A model generated the notes under the pieces. That model searched no databases and was not told the origin of the DNA. It saw only the letters and a list, made by a program, of their open reading frames with translations. The position numbers and the translations under genes are program-made. A stretch of DNA of 64,000 nt. It comes from Perilla frutescens (lineage: Eukaryota > Streptophyta > Magnoliopsida > Lamiales > Lamiaceae). The DNA lies in NCBI GenBank assembly GCA_026008535.1, contig BRKX01000002.1, positions 30,371,501-30,435,500 on the forward strand. Reading direction: 5' to 3'. Below, piece by piece: positions 24,578 through 38,734 of this stretch. How positions within the stretch are numbered: position 1 is the first letter of the stretch; every line of letters starts with the position of its first letter.

Positions 24578-27500
24578 ATGGACGCGATCGAGGAATTGTT
24601 GCAGCTCTCCGATTCGATTCGGCAGGCGTCGGCGCTGCTTGCCGACGAGGAGGTGGACGAGACGGCGTCGTCTGCTTCTTCCAAACGCACCTCCACTTTC
24701 CTCAATGTTGTTGCTCTCGGCAACACTGTGAGTACGGCTAATCCGAGCTTTGTTGAGCTTATTTATTTATTTCCTTTTCTTTCCTTCTTTATTTGCTTTA
24801 TCGGTTTTATGAAGTACTTGAAAGTGACCTTTGATCTTTGGTGTCATGTAATATTGGATCTGGACATTTGATCTATTATTTGTAATGTAAATTGGGATTG
24901 TGTTCCTCTGATGTCATAGTTGCGATTATATTTTCGTTTGTGTCTTGGTGTTTTTAATGAACTACTCAACTCGATCATGAATTGTGCCAATTATGTGGGT
25001 GGAAGGATGAAATTTTGGTGCAGCAACACAGGAAAATTCTAAGGAACAGCATGATGCATTGTGCGATTGTTTACAATGCGCATCTAGCTTCAATTGTGAT
25101 TTCTGACAAGCAGAAGAGTGTCAGAGAACTTTTGCATGTTTACAAGCCTAAAGAGATATTTTGACACATCTTTGAATTTTTCCTAGTGTTCTATGAGATT
25201 GTGATTTTTTTTAGCGACTGCCATGAAAGATGTCAGATGCTTGCTGATTTGCACTCCAAGTCGTTAATAACATGTGCTTCATTTCTGACTAAGTTGAGGT
25301 CTCACATTGGTTTTTACCTGCCCCTATGCTCAATTTGCTCATTAGCATAATTAGCACAATCTACTGTAAAACTAGACCTAAAATTCGAAATGATGTACAC
25401 GTTTAGACCTACTCTATAAGGTAACGATCTCACACCAAGCTTAATGGTTTTTAGTTTTAAAAAAAAGATTTAGGAGTCCTGCAGAAATGCAATTTGTGGT
25501 ATCATTGTTCTTTTCTACCTTCTTAACAACCCGTATTCATTCTTACACTCGAGGAGCATCCATTTCTAATTAGTATTGAATATTCAAACCTCCTAAGAGA
25601 TTCATAAATGTTCTGTAATATTTAGTAGCTTAAATTGCATGATCAGAATTGATTATGATGAATTTTCTGCAATCCTGAGGAGCTTCCATGTTACATTTGC
25701 TATTTACTTCTGAGCCTTCTGTAACTCCTTAAAGGTGCTGAGATGTGGTCGCATCTGCTGCCTTAACTGATGGCTAAAGTAAATTGTTTCATTGAGTTGA
25801 TGGCATTCCCTAAAAGCTAAGATATGAGTATATACAGTTTTTACTGGTTCCTTGTAACTTAAATTTGAAAACTGTATTTATGATATCTGTTTTGGTTAAG
25901 AAAGCCCATTTAAATAACTAAACTAATAACATATATTAAAGTAGGTAAAGGTAAAAAATACTAATGAAGGCCAAAAGGTAGGTGATCAGATTGTATGTCC
26001 CTGATTTTTCCTGAGAAACCATCTATGCAGCCTTCAGTTGTGTATGAATAGATTCTGGGGAGTGGAGAAGTAGGAACCTCTAGTGGGCCTTTTTGTGATT
26101 GAGATCTTGCCACCGAAGCAGATGATCCATGCCTCCATGGTCTCACGCTTTAGCAGATGGCACATGTACTCAAGGAAGAGGTTCACTTGACTGTCTCAAA
26201 AAGAATGTAAAACTCTGCTTTAGAATAAGTAATGAACAAATATGCTTTCTATTAGAGCATGGCACTATGTATCTTGACCCATTTTGTTTGAAATAATATT
26301 TTACCAGTTTTATGTTAGGGAGTTTAATTTAAGATTATCAAGGTAGGCAAACATATTACTAGGGTGAACACGAAAGGAGTTAATATGTAGTTGTTACCTT
26401 TGAACTTTAGGAGCTAGCTGGCATACGTCTCTTTATGTTGTCTTTGTCTTTTGGAAATAACTTCTGACTTGGACATTTATATCAGGGTGCAGGTAAGTCT
26501 GCTGTATTAAATAGTCTAATTGGACATCCTGCGTTGGTAAGTATCATGGGCTCTTACTTATAATCATTTTTGTTTAATTATATCTAAACATAACAATAAA
26601 CTCATTTGGTTAGACTGACCCTTAATTTAACAGCCAACTGGCGAAGGAGGTGCTACTCGTGCTCCCATAGTTGTTGATTTAACCAGGGATGGCTCCCTGA
26701 GCAGCAAATCAATCATTTTGCAGATTGATAGTAAATCTCAGCAAGTTTCTGCGAGTGAGGCCTTTTACTGAACTTTAAGTGTAATACAGAGTTCTATTGG
26801 TGCTAATAGATATTCTATTTACAGACCATGAATGAAAATAATTTCATATTATCTTGGTTGTCTGATCATTAAAGTCCATTTTTGGCATCTTTTGGACTAT
26901 CATAGGTGCTCTCCGGCATTCTTTACAGGACAGATTGAGCAAAAGTTCAGGCAAAAGTCGAGATGAGATATATTTAAAGCTTCGAACCAGTACAGGTATG
27001 TTTTGGAAATTATTTATTTACTTGTTTGATAAATAACATCTGACACCCTTTTTATGCTTTAATGTCTACATGTTGAACCTAGAGTATTTGGAATGGTCAA
27101 ATAAAAATATGCCCTTTGTTGATCATGAAGTAGAAAATTGAATTTTAGTGACTTCAGTTTTTAGGATCAAAACATCTTTTGTTGATGGGGGGAATCTGAA
27201 AGTGCATATTTTATTTCTTAGTTAAAGATGCATTGTTATCTGAATTATTGTATACTTCACAAAAATTGATGGTGCAGCTGTTCTGGTAGGTTTTTTTTTT
27301 TTTTTTGGTATTATTAAGCTTACAGAACTGGATACTGTGTATTTTCACTCGATCATTGGTGTTTCTCACTGTACATCAAACTGCAACTGTTCAGTTGTCA
27401 ATAATGGTTGAATTTTGGTTGATGAATCATGAATGATATATTAGCCATGTAACTTGGTTTATCTTCTTGTCTTTCAGCTCCACCATTGAAATTGATTGAC

Positions 27501-30500
27501 TTGCCTGGAGTGGATAAGGGGAATCTCGATGATCCACTGGTAAGTGGAGCCTGGACAATTTTTTGGCCTTGGACTTCTATTTTCTGCCAAAACCAATGTA
27601 ATGCAGTATTTCTGAATACTTTGTTCTACATATTTGATTTGGCTAATTGCTATATATAGTTTAGTGGCATAGCGACGCTTTGTGCGTGTTTAATGAGTTG
27701 GTAAAACTATGACTCTTACTTGACTGGTTTCCATTAGGGGTAACATCAATTCGATCCTTCTTGGAACCAAATTACATGTATGATGATAGCTAAGTTATTT
27801 GAGTGGTTTAATGTCATGTATTAATCCCAACTTTATGTAGAACTTTCCTGATTGAACCTTCATTAGACTAGGTAAAGGATTTCCTGTTTGACACTAGAAC
27901 TTGTAAATCCTTATCTTCAGCAATCTGATAGCCAATTTAATTCTTACAGAGTCAATATGCCGAGCGCAGTGATGCAATATTATTGGTTGTAATACCTGCT
28001 TCCCAGGCCCCAGAAGTGGCCTCAGCTAAAGCAATCAGAATTGCGAAGGAGCTTGATGGGGAATGTGGGTTTGCTATGTCATCTTCTCATGATTTATGGT
28101 TTTCCAGTAAAGGGAAAAAAGGAAAAACTAAAAAGAGTTTGTCTGCCTGTTGTGTTGTTAAATTTTATACCTATATGTGATCAACCTCTGATTTCTATTT
28201 TTTAGATACAAGAACTGTTGGAGTTATTAGCAAGATAGATCAAGCATCTTCAGAACCAAAAGTCCTGGCTGCTGTGCAGGCTCTTTTACTGAATCAAGGA
28301 CCCCGAAGTACATCTGATATCCCATGGGTAGCTTTGATTGGTCAATCTGTCTCTATAGCATCCACACAATCAGGGAGCGTTGGAGTAGATAATTCTCTAG
28401 AAACTGCATGGCGAGCAGAGAGTGAAAGTTTGAAATCTATACTGACTGGAGCCCCTCAAAGCAAGCTTGGGCGATTAGCCTTGGTAGAGACCCTGGCTCA
28501 ACAGATCCGAAGTCGCATGAAAGTCAGGCTTCCCAATCTCTTATCTGGGTATGATCTCTCTTCTGGCTTCTTGGCCTTTGGTGTTTCACTTATGCTAACA
28601 TATCTTGAATAGATGTTTTGTTCCTATAAGACACTTGTTAAATACTTCATTTATTTTTCTCTTTTGAACATAATTAGTATTTTGCTTCTTCTGCAAGATG
28701 ATTTATCCATCCACTTGATGGCTTTATTACTTCACTGCTTTTCCAGTAACTTGATTTTAGATGTCATAGACATTTTTAGTCCTTTAATAACATTTGTTTG
28801 GACTCAAATATCTTACTTCTATGTTTTATGTCGCTTTTTCTTGGTTTTCTTCTCTTTTACTGATGTAGCTGTTTTAGTTTTCCTCAAATCATGGGACATT
28901 TTTCCACTTGCTTAAACATTGTATAAGACTTCTGTAACACTGCTAGAATGGGCCACTTTCTGCAAAATTTGCGCATGGCACACTAAGGAAAGGAAAAAAT
29001 TTCATTACGCTATTCTCCTATAGTGAAAATTAAGTGATAGCTCTGCTGCATGATTTTCTCATTCTGCAAGTTCATTATGGTTCTTAAAGTGGTCTTGATC
29101 CATCAGTTTGTTTGAGCATTTGGCACGTTTATTGACTGTATACTGGTTTTACATTCACTGCAGGCTCCAGGGTAAGTCCCAAATAGTACAGGATGAACTA
29201 GTCAAACTTGGTGAGCAGATGGTTCACAGTGCTGAGGGTACAAAGGCTTTAGCTTTGGAGCTCTGCCGTGAATTTGAGGACAGGTTCCTCCAACATATCA
29301 CAACTGGAGAGGTGAGATATGAACGGTGCTATATTCTGATTAAGCTTGCATTTGAAGGAAAATGGTGGCTGGGTTGAGTGTGCCTATGATTTGTCAGTGA
29401 GAACTGTAATAAAAGGTGAAATGAAATTATGAGAAATTTTAACTTTTCTGAGATACGAAAGCGGATATCCATGTTAAGATTCAAGAATAAAGCCGTGCAT
29501 AATAGCTGGTATCAGTCAATTTAGCGCATATTTCATTTTCAAACTTTCTGTGGTTACTACATCTGATATTTACAGATTTTATCTTCATGACATATACATG
29601 CATCTAACATGTTTTTGATATGTTCATATACTTGTATAAACCTATTTTTATCTTGTGCCATTATCTGGGTCAGTTAAAACTAGATCAATAGCTGGAGCGC
29701 CAACTTAATTGATTGGTTCATCCATTTGTGCCAGTTTTAAATAATTGTTATTATGTCAAGATTTCGAATTGTAATTCTTTTGCAGGGTTCTGGATGGAAA
29801 GTTGTTGCTAGTTTTGAAGGCAATTTCCCCAATAGAATCAAGCAATTACCTTTAGATAGACATTTCGACCTCAATAACGTAAAGAGGGTATGCACCATCG
29901 TAATATCGCTATTCTCTAAAGTCTTAATACTTGTTCATATGTTAGCATTGATGCTTGTAATTCTTTCCAGATAGTGCTTGAAGCTGATGGTTATCAACCA
30001 TATCTTATATCCCCTGAGAAAGGGTTGAGGTCTTTAATAAAGATTGTTTTGGAGCTTGCTAAAGAACCTTCACGTCTTTGTGTTGATGAGGTAAGCCTTC
30101 AATAGTTTCTTTGTCCGTTGGATGATGTTCTTTGACTAATCATGGTCCGAGTCACAGTGCTTCTTTCTTAGACACCCTGGTTGGGTCTTGAATTTGATGG
30201 AGTTTATATTTGAATGTTTTAACTTGAAATGCATGCACTCATACTACAAAAATCTAATAATTGAAGAATCTCTAATTGGTTTCTGATTCATGTTCTGAGA
30301 TTACTCCAATTACGTGTTGCTGTACCTTGGTGTTTTCTCCCCATGTTTTTGTTTCTATTCCATTTTTCCATCTTTTTCCATGTTATAAAATGAAATGTCA
30401 CTTGTTTGCGCTTTGTACTTTCTCTTCTGCATGCAAGGCTGTAATATTTACAATTCTTTGAATAGGTGCACAGAGTACTTGTTGATATTGTCAGAGCTGC

Positions 30501-33500
30501 TGCAAATGCTACATCAGGTCTCGGAAGATATCCTCCGTTTAAGCGAGAGGTAACGTTATGGAGCTCTAGATTCCATCAGTTGATGGAGCTTCACATAATA
30601 TTATTCTGCTTTGTGTATAGATCATAGCGATAGCCTCAACCGCTCTGGAAGGCTACAAAAATGATGCAAAAAATATGGTAGTTGCACTTGTTGACATGGA
30701 ACGGGCATTTGTTCCTCCCCAACATTTTATCCGTTTGGTTCAGAGGCGGTATGTTTAGCAATTCTTTCGAGTTTCGGATCATTCCTCAGTTTTATTTGAC
30801 TTAGTTTTGAATTTTGAGAAATTGTGGGAGAAAGTGTATTAATTATCAAATTTGGTTTAATATTTTTATTTGTTTACTTTTGTGGTTTCTTGTTGTACAG
30901 AAATAGTGGATGAAGATGTGTTGATTATCAAATTTAATTTTGTTGACAAATTTCACACGATTCTACCTTTTCACATTGGTTTATATTGAATATTTTTACA
31001 ATTGTTACTTTTGATGGTTCTTCTAGGATGGATAGACAACGGCGTGAAGAGGAGCTGAAAGGCCGATCTTCCAAAAAGGGACATGAAGCTGAGCAGTCCA
31101 TATTAAATAGGGTATACAATGTTTTTGAAATCTTGTCTTCCTTATCTTTCCTCTCTTGTTATTGGGGGTGGGGGTACTGAAATCACATGGTTTTTAATAT
31201 TGATCACAGACAACAGCAAAATTGGGTTGATAGCTTCCTTATTTTAAACTTTATGTTCTCCTCTGAGTGTCTTGGGTTCCTTATTCAGGCAACAAGCCCT
31301 CAAACTGGGGGGAGCTTAAAGTCAATAAAGGATAATAAATCCGGACAACAAGATAAAGAAAAAGATGTGCAAGATGGACCAGCCTTGAAGATTGCTGGGC
31401 CAGAAGGGGAAATAACTGCAGGTTCTTGAAAACGGCTGTTTATGTGCAGTTCTATTCAATTTTTGATTATGGATTTTATGGTCATTTTGGGTGACAATTA
31501 TGAAATATGAACATCAATAATTTAGTTTTTTCAACAACCCTAGGGTTTAGCAGGTAAATGAAATAAAAGGCAAGTAATTTTGTTTTTGTTTGGAGTTGTA
31601 AAATTATGTTGCATTGTTATGCAACTTATTCTTGTTATGGGTGTGGACTTTGTTTCGAAAACTTGCATATTCTATCTCGTTTTAGCTTTTTATTCAGGTT
31701 TTCTTAAGGGATTAATTTCCACCCCTTTTGCAGGTTTTTTGTTGAAGAAAAGTACCAAAAATAGTGGATGGAGCAAAAGATGGTTTGTTCTAAATGAAAA
31801 GACTGGAAAAGTGAGTTCCTCCATGTTTTGAAATAACAAAAAAATATATGAATTGCATACGAATTGTGGTGTTATTCAATATTTTTGTTGGTTTCTCTAT
31901 ATATGTGAATTGTGATGTATTCAATGCTTTTATAGGATAGAGATAATAGAATATTAGTTTTAATCATATATTAGTTAGAATACAGAATAATAATTAAATT
32001 ATTAAATAATATAACTATATAAGATGATTACATTATTACCCTTAAATAAATATAAAATAAGGTTATAATTGGTAAACTCAAAATTATAAAATAGTTAGAA
32101 TATAAATAATAATAAAAGATTAAATAATGTTAGATGATTACATTATTACCCTTAAATAAACTATCAAATAAGGTTATAATAGGTAAACCCAAAACTGTAA
32201 GATTACACACTTTTTAGATAAATGGGGGACGGTGCTTGTGCTTTCCATCTTTTAATTGTGGTTGCTGAATATTATAATTTGTTTTCTGATCCAACTCCTT
32301 TTAGCTTGTTATGCAGACTTTTCATTTCTTAGATCACAAATATCTTAACTTGTGACCAAGTAATATTGCTAATAGCCAAATTAGGTATATGCATATATTC
32401 TTGAATGGTTTTGCTACTTATATGGTGTAACATTGAACTTTTGAGAATTCTTGGTAGTAGTTCAATGAAGAACTTCTGATAGCAAGTAATAATTGTTCTT
32501 ATTTGATGAAAAATAATAAAGAAGTGGGCATTTTGTTTATTATTACGCATTTACGCTCCATTCCCTGGTCACCTTGCCTTGCCGATTCATTATGTTTTTG
32601 AACTTGTCCTGCAGCTTGGATACACCAAGAAACAAGAAGAACGGCATTTTCGTGGTGTCATCACTTTGGAGGTACTTCCTGGCCATATACTGCATATCCA
32701 TTAGTCTTCAAATGCATTGTTTAGGGAACTTTATTATTTCTGTTTTACAGAGGTCTTAGAAATCTGACATTATCGTTATGGTTATCTGACAATTGAGCTA
32801 TTGTGATTTAAGTGAGATGAATTGAGTAGAATGCTGTAGCAGCTCTGGAAGAGCTGGGATTTAGAATTGTGGACAGTGTGGTTCTATATTGAACAAAGTA
32901 CAAACTAGAATTTCTAACAGAGTTGAAGCTCATGACGAGGCAGGATATTAGGGTTCAACAATGGCTATTCTGGTTGACACAGTAGCATGGTCATGATGGA
33001 AGATATGGGCATTGTCTAGATGGGAAACTATACAAAGTGGTCGCACACTAAGTTCATTTTTTGATGCACTCAAGCTAAGTTTAGGCATCATGAAATTCTC
33101 TGTTTTTTAAACAATTTTATTTTTATTATCTTAATCTCTGCCGAATGACATGTTAGACATTCCAATGCATCTCTATAGGAGGAGGCCTGGATTCAGGTAC
33201 AACTACACAAATTGAGCAGAGAGTAGCCAGTGTTTAAGCCTGAATCGAAGAATTGTGACCCTAAAAATGCTCTTTATTCAATGAATGGGGTAAACCATAA
33301 GAGAAGCTGAATTGTTTATATTAGACATTGGCTGCCCTAGACAAAAATGTCCTTTTAACTGGTTTGGTACATAGTCTTGGGAATTCTACTTTGTTACATA
33401 TACCCCTGATGTTATGAATATGAATTTAAACATCAAAATCTTGCGGCTCATATTTATTTGTCTGTTGAAGCTGGTCATTCAACGCATCAAATAATCTAAA

Positions 33501-35910
33501 GAAGAAAAAAGGAGGCATATGTAACCTTACTGATGCCGAGTTTTCGAAGTAAACTTTCCGTAAGGAAATATCTTTCTCAGAAGAGACATAGGACATTATT
33601 TTTTTGTTGTCTCTATTCTTGAATCATGCTCTTTTATCTAATTGTAAAAAAGAGACATGGATTTTGCAGATGAAGATGCTCCTGTGTTGGTAACTTATTC
33701 GCCCTGGTTTTTTATATCATTGGATGCTATGTTACTTACTGCCTTAATGTCCAATACATCTTTATTGAGTAAACTTTGTTCACATGATTTAGATCCTATT
33801 AACCAACTTTGTAATTTATGGTTGGTACTGTCAGGAATGTAACCTGGAAGAAGTTTCAGAGGAAGAAGAAGCTCCTCCCACGAAGAGTTCTAAAGACAAA
33901 AAGGCAAATGGTCCAGATACAGGAAAAGCACCCAGTCTTTTATTCAAGCTAACAAGCAGGGTTCAATATAAGACTGTTCTTAAAGGTACTTTAATTTCTT
34001 GTTCTATTGAGGAACTTTTGTTTTCACTTAGAAATATAGAGAAAAACTAACTAGAACTTCACTCATTTCTGTAGCTCATAGTGATGTTGTTTTGAAAGCT
34101 GAGAGTGTGCAAGAAAAGACCGAGTGGTTGAGTAAGTTAAGAAATGTAATCAGTTCCAAAGGAGGACAAGTGAAGGGTGATTCCGGTCCTCTGATGCGTC
34201 AAAGCCTTTCTGACGGTTCTCTTGTAAATAACTCGCTAACTTCCATGCTTTCCAAATTTCTGATGCATATACATTCCTTTACAGCTTTACTAAGCTCATA
34301 TTGTTCTGATTGCTTTGAGTTTAATGTATTGGTGGTACACTGATTCTATGAAGTTCCACATGGTAGAATTATTCTACAAGTGTCAATATTTTCTTTTGCA
34401 TTGTCACTGGCATATCAGATTTTTCTTCAAGCATTGTTTGATGTGCTTTTGTCTTGCTTTTCTATTTTTGCATGATAAATAAAACCCTGCTTACTTGGTC
34501 TGTCTGTGGTTGCCTCAACTAGGATACAATGGCCCGAAGACCTGCAGATCCTGAGGAAGAACTTCGATGGATGGCTCAGGAAGTGCGTGGTTATGTTGAA
34601 GCTGTTCTGAACAGTCTTGCTGCTAATGTCCCAAAGGTCATGTTTAATAAAACTTTCTTTTGGCCTGGAGTTATATGGATCCATCTTCTCATGTATGATG
34701 TATTCGATGCAGGCGGTTGTGTTTTTCCAAGTAGAGAAGGCGAAAGAAGACATGCTTAATAAACTGTACAGTTCTGTCAGGTTAGTGTCATTTCCATGCA
34801 ATTCATCTTTATGAATGTCATCCTTCATAAAGTCGCACAAAAACCATTAGAAGATAACTGATTAATCTCAGTTGGTGAAGTGAGTTGTATCTTCTGGAAC
34901 AGTCATCTGCTTGTACGTAAAATATTAAACGTGTTGGTGTGTAATCTCAGTTCTCATATTTATGATATGGCTCGATTTATTTTGGAATCATAGTGCCCAA
35001 AGCACAGCTAGAATAGAAGAGCTGCTCCTTGAGGACCAGAACGTAAAACGCAGGAGAGAACGCTATCAGAAACAATCCTCTCTTCTTTCCAAGCTCACCA
35101 GGCAGTTAAGTATTCATGACAATAGGGCAGCAGCAGCCTCCAGCTACTCAAATGGTGGAGCAGGTATTTAATCTTCTTGCTAGAAGAGATTAACATATGG
35201 TGCAACTTTTGATTTTTATTACTTACTATCATGATTTTGCTGGCCTCGTCTAATACCTTAATCTGAAAAATATACTGCTGTCATGTTTAAATTATTTTAG
35301 CATGCCACTTGGTAGTACTGAAAAAGTTGCTGTATTGAAGACAAGTATACGAAATAAAGAACATGTATACCCTTGTGCCATCTGTTAGTGGTCGAACCAA
35401 ATGGGAATGATTACCCTTGTGCCCTTTATTAAGGGTCAAGCAAATTGTGCTCTTTGTTCAACTCACAAACACACGCACATTCGCTCGCTCACACTAAAAT
35501 CGGAGACTAATTCCTTTTGTATAGCCTCTTTGCGGAATGGCCGTCAAGTGTATGATTAATCTCTTTTCAAATGCTGAAGTTTTTGTAATTTTGAATGATA
35601 ATGGGAAATTTGCTTTCAAATACCGTTCCTACTTCTACAGCCTCATGTGAAACTTGTATTAAATTGAGCAGAGAGTAGTCCAACTGCCATGGGTTCATCC
35701 TCAGGCGATGACTGGAGATCAGCATTTGATGCTGCTGCCAATGGCCCAACTGATTCATACGGGAATTCAAGGTCCAACGGTCACAGTCGGAGGTACAGTG
35801 ATCCTGAACAAAATGGCGATGTAAGCTCGGGGGGAAACTCTGGTAGCCGTCGTACCCCAACCCGATTGCCACCTGCTCCTCCATCATCTGGCTCTGGTTA
35901 TAGATTTTAG
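24578..35910 (+). CDS. DRP2: Dynamin-related protein DRP2 (dynamin-2A/2B type)
   Basis: Twenty-two exons encode 918 aa, close to the ~914 aa of Arabidopsis DRP2. Exons: 24578-24727, 26486-26536, 26634-26754, 26906-26995, 27478-27539, 27950-28064, 28206-28548, 29164-29311, 29786-29887, 29971-30090, 30466-30549, 30621-30748, 31027-31111, 31289-31421, 31734-31810, 32615-32671, 33835-33985, 34075-34223, 34523-34636, 34713-34780, 34994-35163, 35672-35910. All phases join. The GTPase domain carries GNTGAGKS (P-loop, split by intron 1), DLPG and SKID. A dynamin middle domain, a PH domain (GFLLKKS to about exon 18), a GED-like segment and a Pro/Ser-rich tail ending PPAPPSSGSGYRF follow. DRP2 proteins drive scission of clathrin-coated vesicles at the plasma membrane and cell plate. 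Intron 14 uses a weak donor (G|GTTCTTG). I chose ATG 24578 over upstream near-cognate codons. Confidence 0.92.
31960..32205 (+). repeat. ~110 bp tandem duplication inside DRP2 intron 15
   Basis: GATGATTACATTATTACCC followed by TTAAATAAA and AAATAAGGTTATAAT occurs at 32023 and again at 32133, a period of 110 bp with some divergence. It is intronic and AT-rich. Confidence 0.7.
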
Positions 35911-37891
35911 AATAGGAGGGGGATGATTTTGACAATCTATTCTTGCATTCTTGTTGGGTGGTTGCTTTATTTTAAAGTTTATCGAGCCACTCTCATTGAT
36001 CTCTAGAATCGATCGGTATAATAGTTTTGTAGATAAATATTACAATGAATGTTGTCATTTATGTTGCAGTTTGCTGCATTTTTTGTGTATCAGCTATTAC
36101 CAACCTCATATCGAAATTTCTATCGGATGTAATGTAATATGTGTGCTCTCTTCTCTACAAGAGACTCATGACCATTAATATTTTTTCCTATTTTTACAAG
36201 AAATGAAACTAGCAGCATTCTTTGCATTTTTCGATTGACATTTTTCTATCCAGCTTTGTTGGATTTCTATTTATCTAGTGTTGGGACTAGTCGTTTAATT
36301 TGGTTGATTGACACTTCGTTATTGTCCTATTAAGTGTCGCTACTTATCACTTGAATAGAAGTGGATAAATAAACCAAGAAAATAGGACAATAAAATACAT
36401 AATTATTTAATAACAGTCTAATAGTCTTCATCGCGGTACTGACACAACAAGAAACGTGATCTTTATATGCTATAATAATTGCATGATTTATGATAATCTA
36501 AACGCTAACCCATTATATTTGCACTATGTTCAATAAAGTATTGTATGAGGTAAATATAATGGCGACGGCGTGATGTTGGTTACAAGAGCTTCATTCATAT
36601 TGATTTGGTTGCCTTAAAATATTTGATAATTATCTTGCAAATTTCTTAAAATAACAAGATTGAAAGGTCGCCGCCCCATCAATACCTCATATATTCACTT
36701 GTTTATTACATTTCTTCGTGCATGTACTTAGTAAGTAGTAACTGCAATTATTTCCCCACAACCCAAGCACTTCTTTTTGGCTTCATTATTACTCCATTAT
36801 TGAATCAATTTATTACAATGTTTCCTCGTTTTTGTTAATGACGTGACAGCAACTCATTGACTACCTTCTCTAAATTAGTTATTCAATTATAGTAATGTTA
36901 TTCTGCACTTAATGTTTCTTTATGGGAAATAAATATGATAGCGACGACACATTCATCCAGATGAATAATAAACATTAATAAACAGCCTGATCTTGCATGC
37001 CCAAAATCAGGACAGCATACTCCTATTTTCCAACAACCCAATAATTTCTTTATTCCTTTCTTAAAAGAATCCGAGTTAATTATTTCATGAAGATGAATAC
37101 CAAATAGTTGTTAAATTACATATTATTTATGCAAGAGTTTCATTTGCAAGCTCTAGCAAAGTTAAGTAGAATATGAAAGTAATTAGTAGTAGAACTCATT
37201 GTGCCCGACTCTCATTGATTTCAAGATGCCACAGAGGAGGCATAATTAAGCAAAAGGTAAACTATCCAAGTTGGAGCATAGGAAAAAATTGATGTCGCCT
37301 AATACTACTCTAATTAAAGCACATAAAATACCTATAAAGTGAATGGATTAATTGGATAAATACTAAGCTAAATGTCACCTAATATCATACCAACTTTATC
37401 TTAAATAATCATTACCGAAAAGACAATGATGAGATTATCTGTCGTGCACGACTAGAAACATAATTAGTTACCTTGTCCCATCAACTCTTTTGCTTCATTT
37501 TTAAGTTTTACTAGTTTTTTCACCGCCACAGGAAGTTGTAATTAAAGATGGTTTACTTTATTTTTTTAAACAAAGGAAGAGTTGATTGGCATAATAAGGG
37601 TAAAATACTTGTGGTTATGGTTAATATACTTGAGGTAGGATCTCTAAATTATAGTCGTATCAATGATCAATATTAGCATATAAACCCTATACCAATTATG
37701 GATTAAATATTTAAGAGGGAATGGAAGTAGGTTACAAAAAATCAACATACAATATATAATGCATTAATGTATATCAATATCAAATCATATTTTGTCTTTG
37801 TAGAAAAGAGGAAAAAATTTCTTCCCTCTCTGCCTCTCTCCCCCCATTATTTGAGCAGAGAAAGAGAGTCACTCTACAACAAAAATACACA
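35911..37891. other. DRP2 3' flank and DUF579 promoter region
   Basis: No gene is seen in 2 kb. Two matches to the secondary-wall MYB element ACC(A/T)A(A/C)(T/C) occur at 37099-37105 (ACCAAAT) and 37389-37395 (ACCAACT). A CT-rich patch precedes the DUF579 start codon at about 37821-37846. Confidence 0.45.
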
Positions 37892-38734
37892 ATGAAAGGC
37901 AAACAACAGAGCTCCATCAATTTCAAAGTTATCTTGATCTGCAGCTTCTTCCTTTTACTCTTCTTCTTTGTGATGAGATCAACATTCTCAAATTCCCAGA
38001 ATTCATCAAAAATATCAGAACCAAATCCAACAACAAAGTGCCCATCTCATTCATGCACCAAAATCTCAGCATCTCTAGCAAATGCATTAGTCCACTACGC
38101 AACCTCAAACATCACCCCACAACAAACATTCAAAGAAATCTCAGTCTCCCTCAAAGTCCTCCAAAAGAAATCACCCTGCAACTTCTTAGTATTCGGATTA
38201 GGCCACGACAGCCTGATGTGGACATCTCTCAACCACGGCGGCCGCACCGTTTTCCTCGAGGAAGACGAGAGCTGGATCCAGCAGATCAAGACACAGAATC
38301 CATCTCTTGAATCGTACCACGTTGTCTACGATACTAAGTTGACCGAAGCAGATGAGCTCCACGATGTCGGCATGCAAGAGCATTGCAAAGTCGTGAGTGA
38401 TCCAAGAAAGTCGAAATGCCAGCTTGCTCTAAAGGGCTTCCCCAGTGAGGTCTACGACGTCGAGTGGGACCTCATCATGGTCGACGCGCCGACCGGGTAC
38501 TTCGATGGGGCGCCGGGGAGGATGAGCGCCGTCTACACGGCAGGATTGATGGCCAGGAACAGAGCAAATGGTGACACAGATGTGTTTGTGCATGATGTTG
38601 ATAGAGCTGTGGAAGATAGATTTTCCAAGTCGTTTCTGTGTGAAGGCTATTTGGTAGAACAGGAAGGCAGGATCAGGCATTTTAATATTCCCAGCCATAC
38701 ATCTCGTTTAGGCACCCCGTTTTGTCCCCACTGA
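37892..38734 (+). CDS. GXM: Glucuronoxylan 4-O-methyltransferase-like (DUF579) protein
   Basis: An intronless gene of 280 aa, near the usual length for this family. A short basic N-terminus precedes one membrane segment at about residues 11-28 (FKVILICSFFLLLFFFVM), giving the type II topology of Golgi wall-biosynthesis enzymes. The DUF579 domain then fills the rest. VFGLGHDS looks like the S-adenosylmethionine-binding loop, followed by TVFLEEDESW, VDAPTGYFDGAPGRM and VFVHDVDRAVEDRF. Family members GXMT1/GXM1-3 transfer a methyl group from SAM to O-4 of glucuronic acid side chains on xylan; other DUF579 members (IRX15) affect xylan length. The conserved SAM motif and neighbour order (DUF179 and GDSL genes on either side, as near Arabidopsis At1g33800) favour GXM. 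Which paralogue it represents cannot be fixed here. Confidence 0.85.
   Translation: MKGKQQSSINFKVILICSFFLLLFFFVMRSTFSNSQNSSKISEPNPTTKCPSHSCTKISASLANALVHYATSNITPQQTFKEISVSLKVLQKKSPCNFLVFGLGHDSLMWTSLNHGGRTVFLEEDESWIQQIKTQNPSLESYHVVYDTKLTEADELHDVGMQEHCKVVSDPRKSKCQLALKGFPSEVYDVEWDLIMVDAPTGYFDGAPGRMSAVYTAGLMARNRANGDTDVFVHDVDRAVEDRFSKSFLCEGYLVEQEGRIRHFNIPSHTSRLGTPFCPH

Noticed and set aside
32672..33834. Possible inserted retroelement in DRP2 intron 16
   Set aside because: The intron is long and has unusual composition in the middle, but no repeat ends, ORF or duplication could be seen.
34427..34840. 137 aa antisense ORF over DRP2 exons 19-20
   Set aside because: Shadow of DRP2 exons and introns; the plus-strand exons have correct phases and conserved protein sequence.
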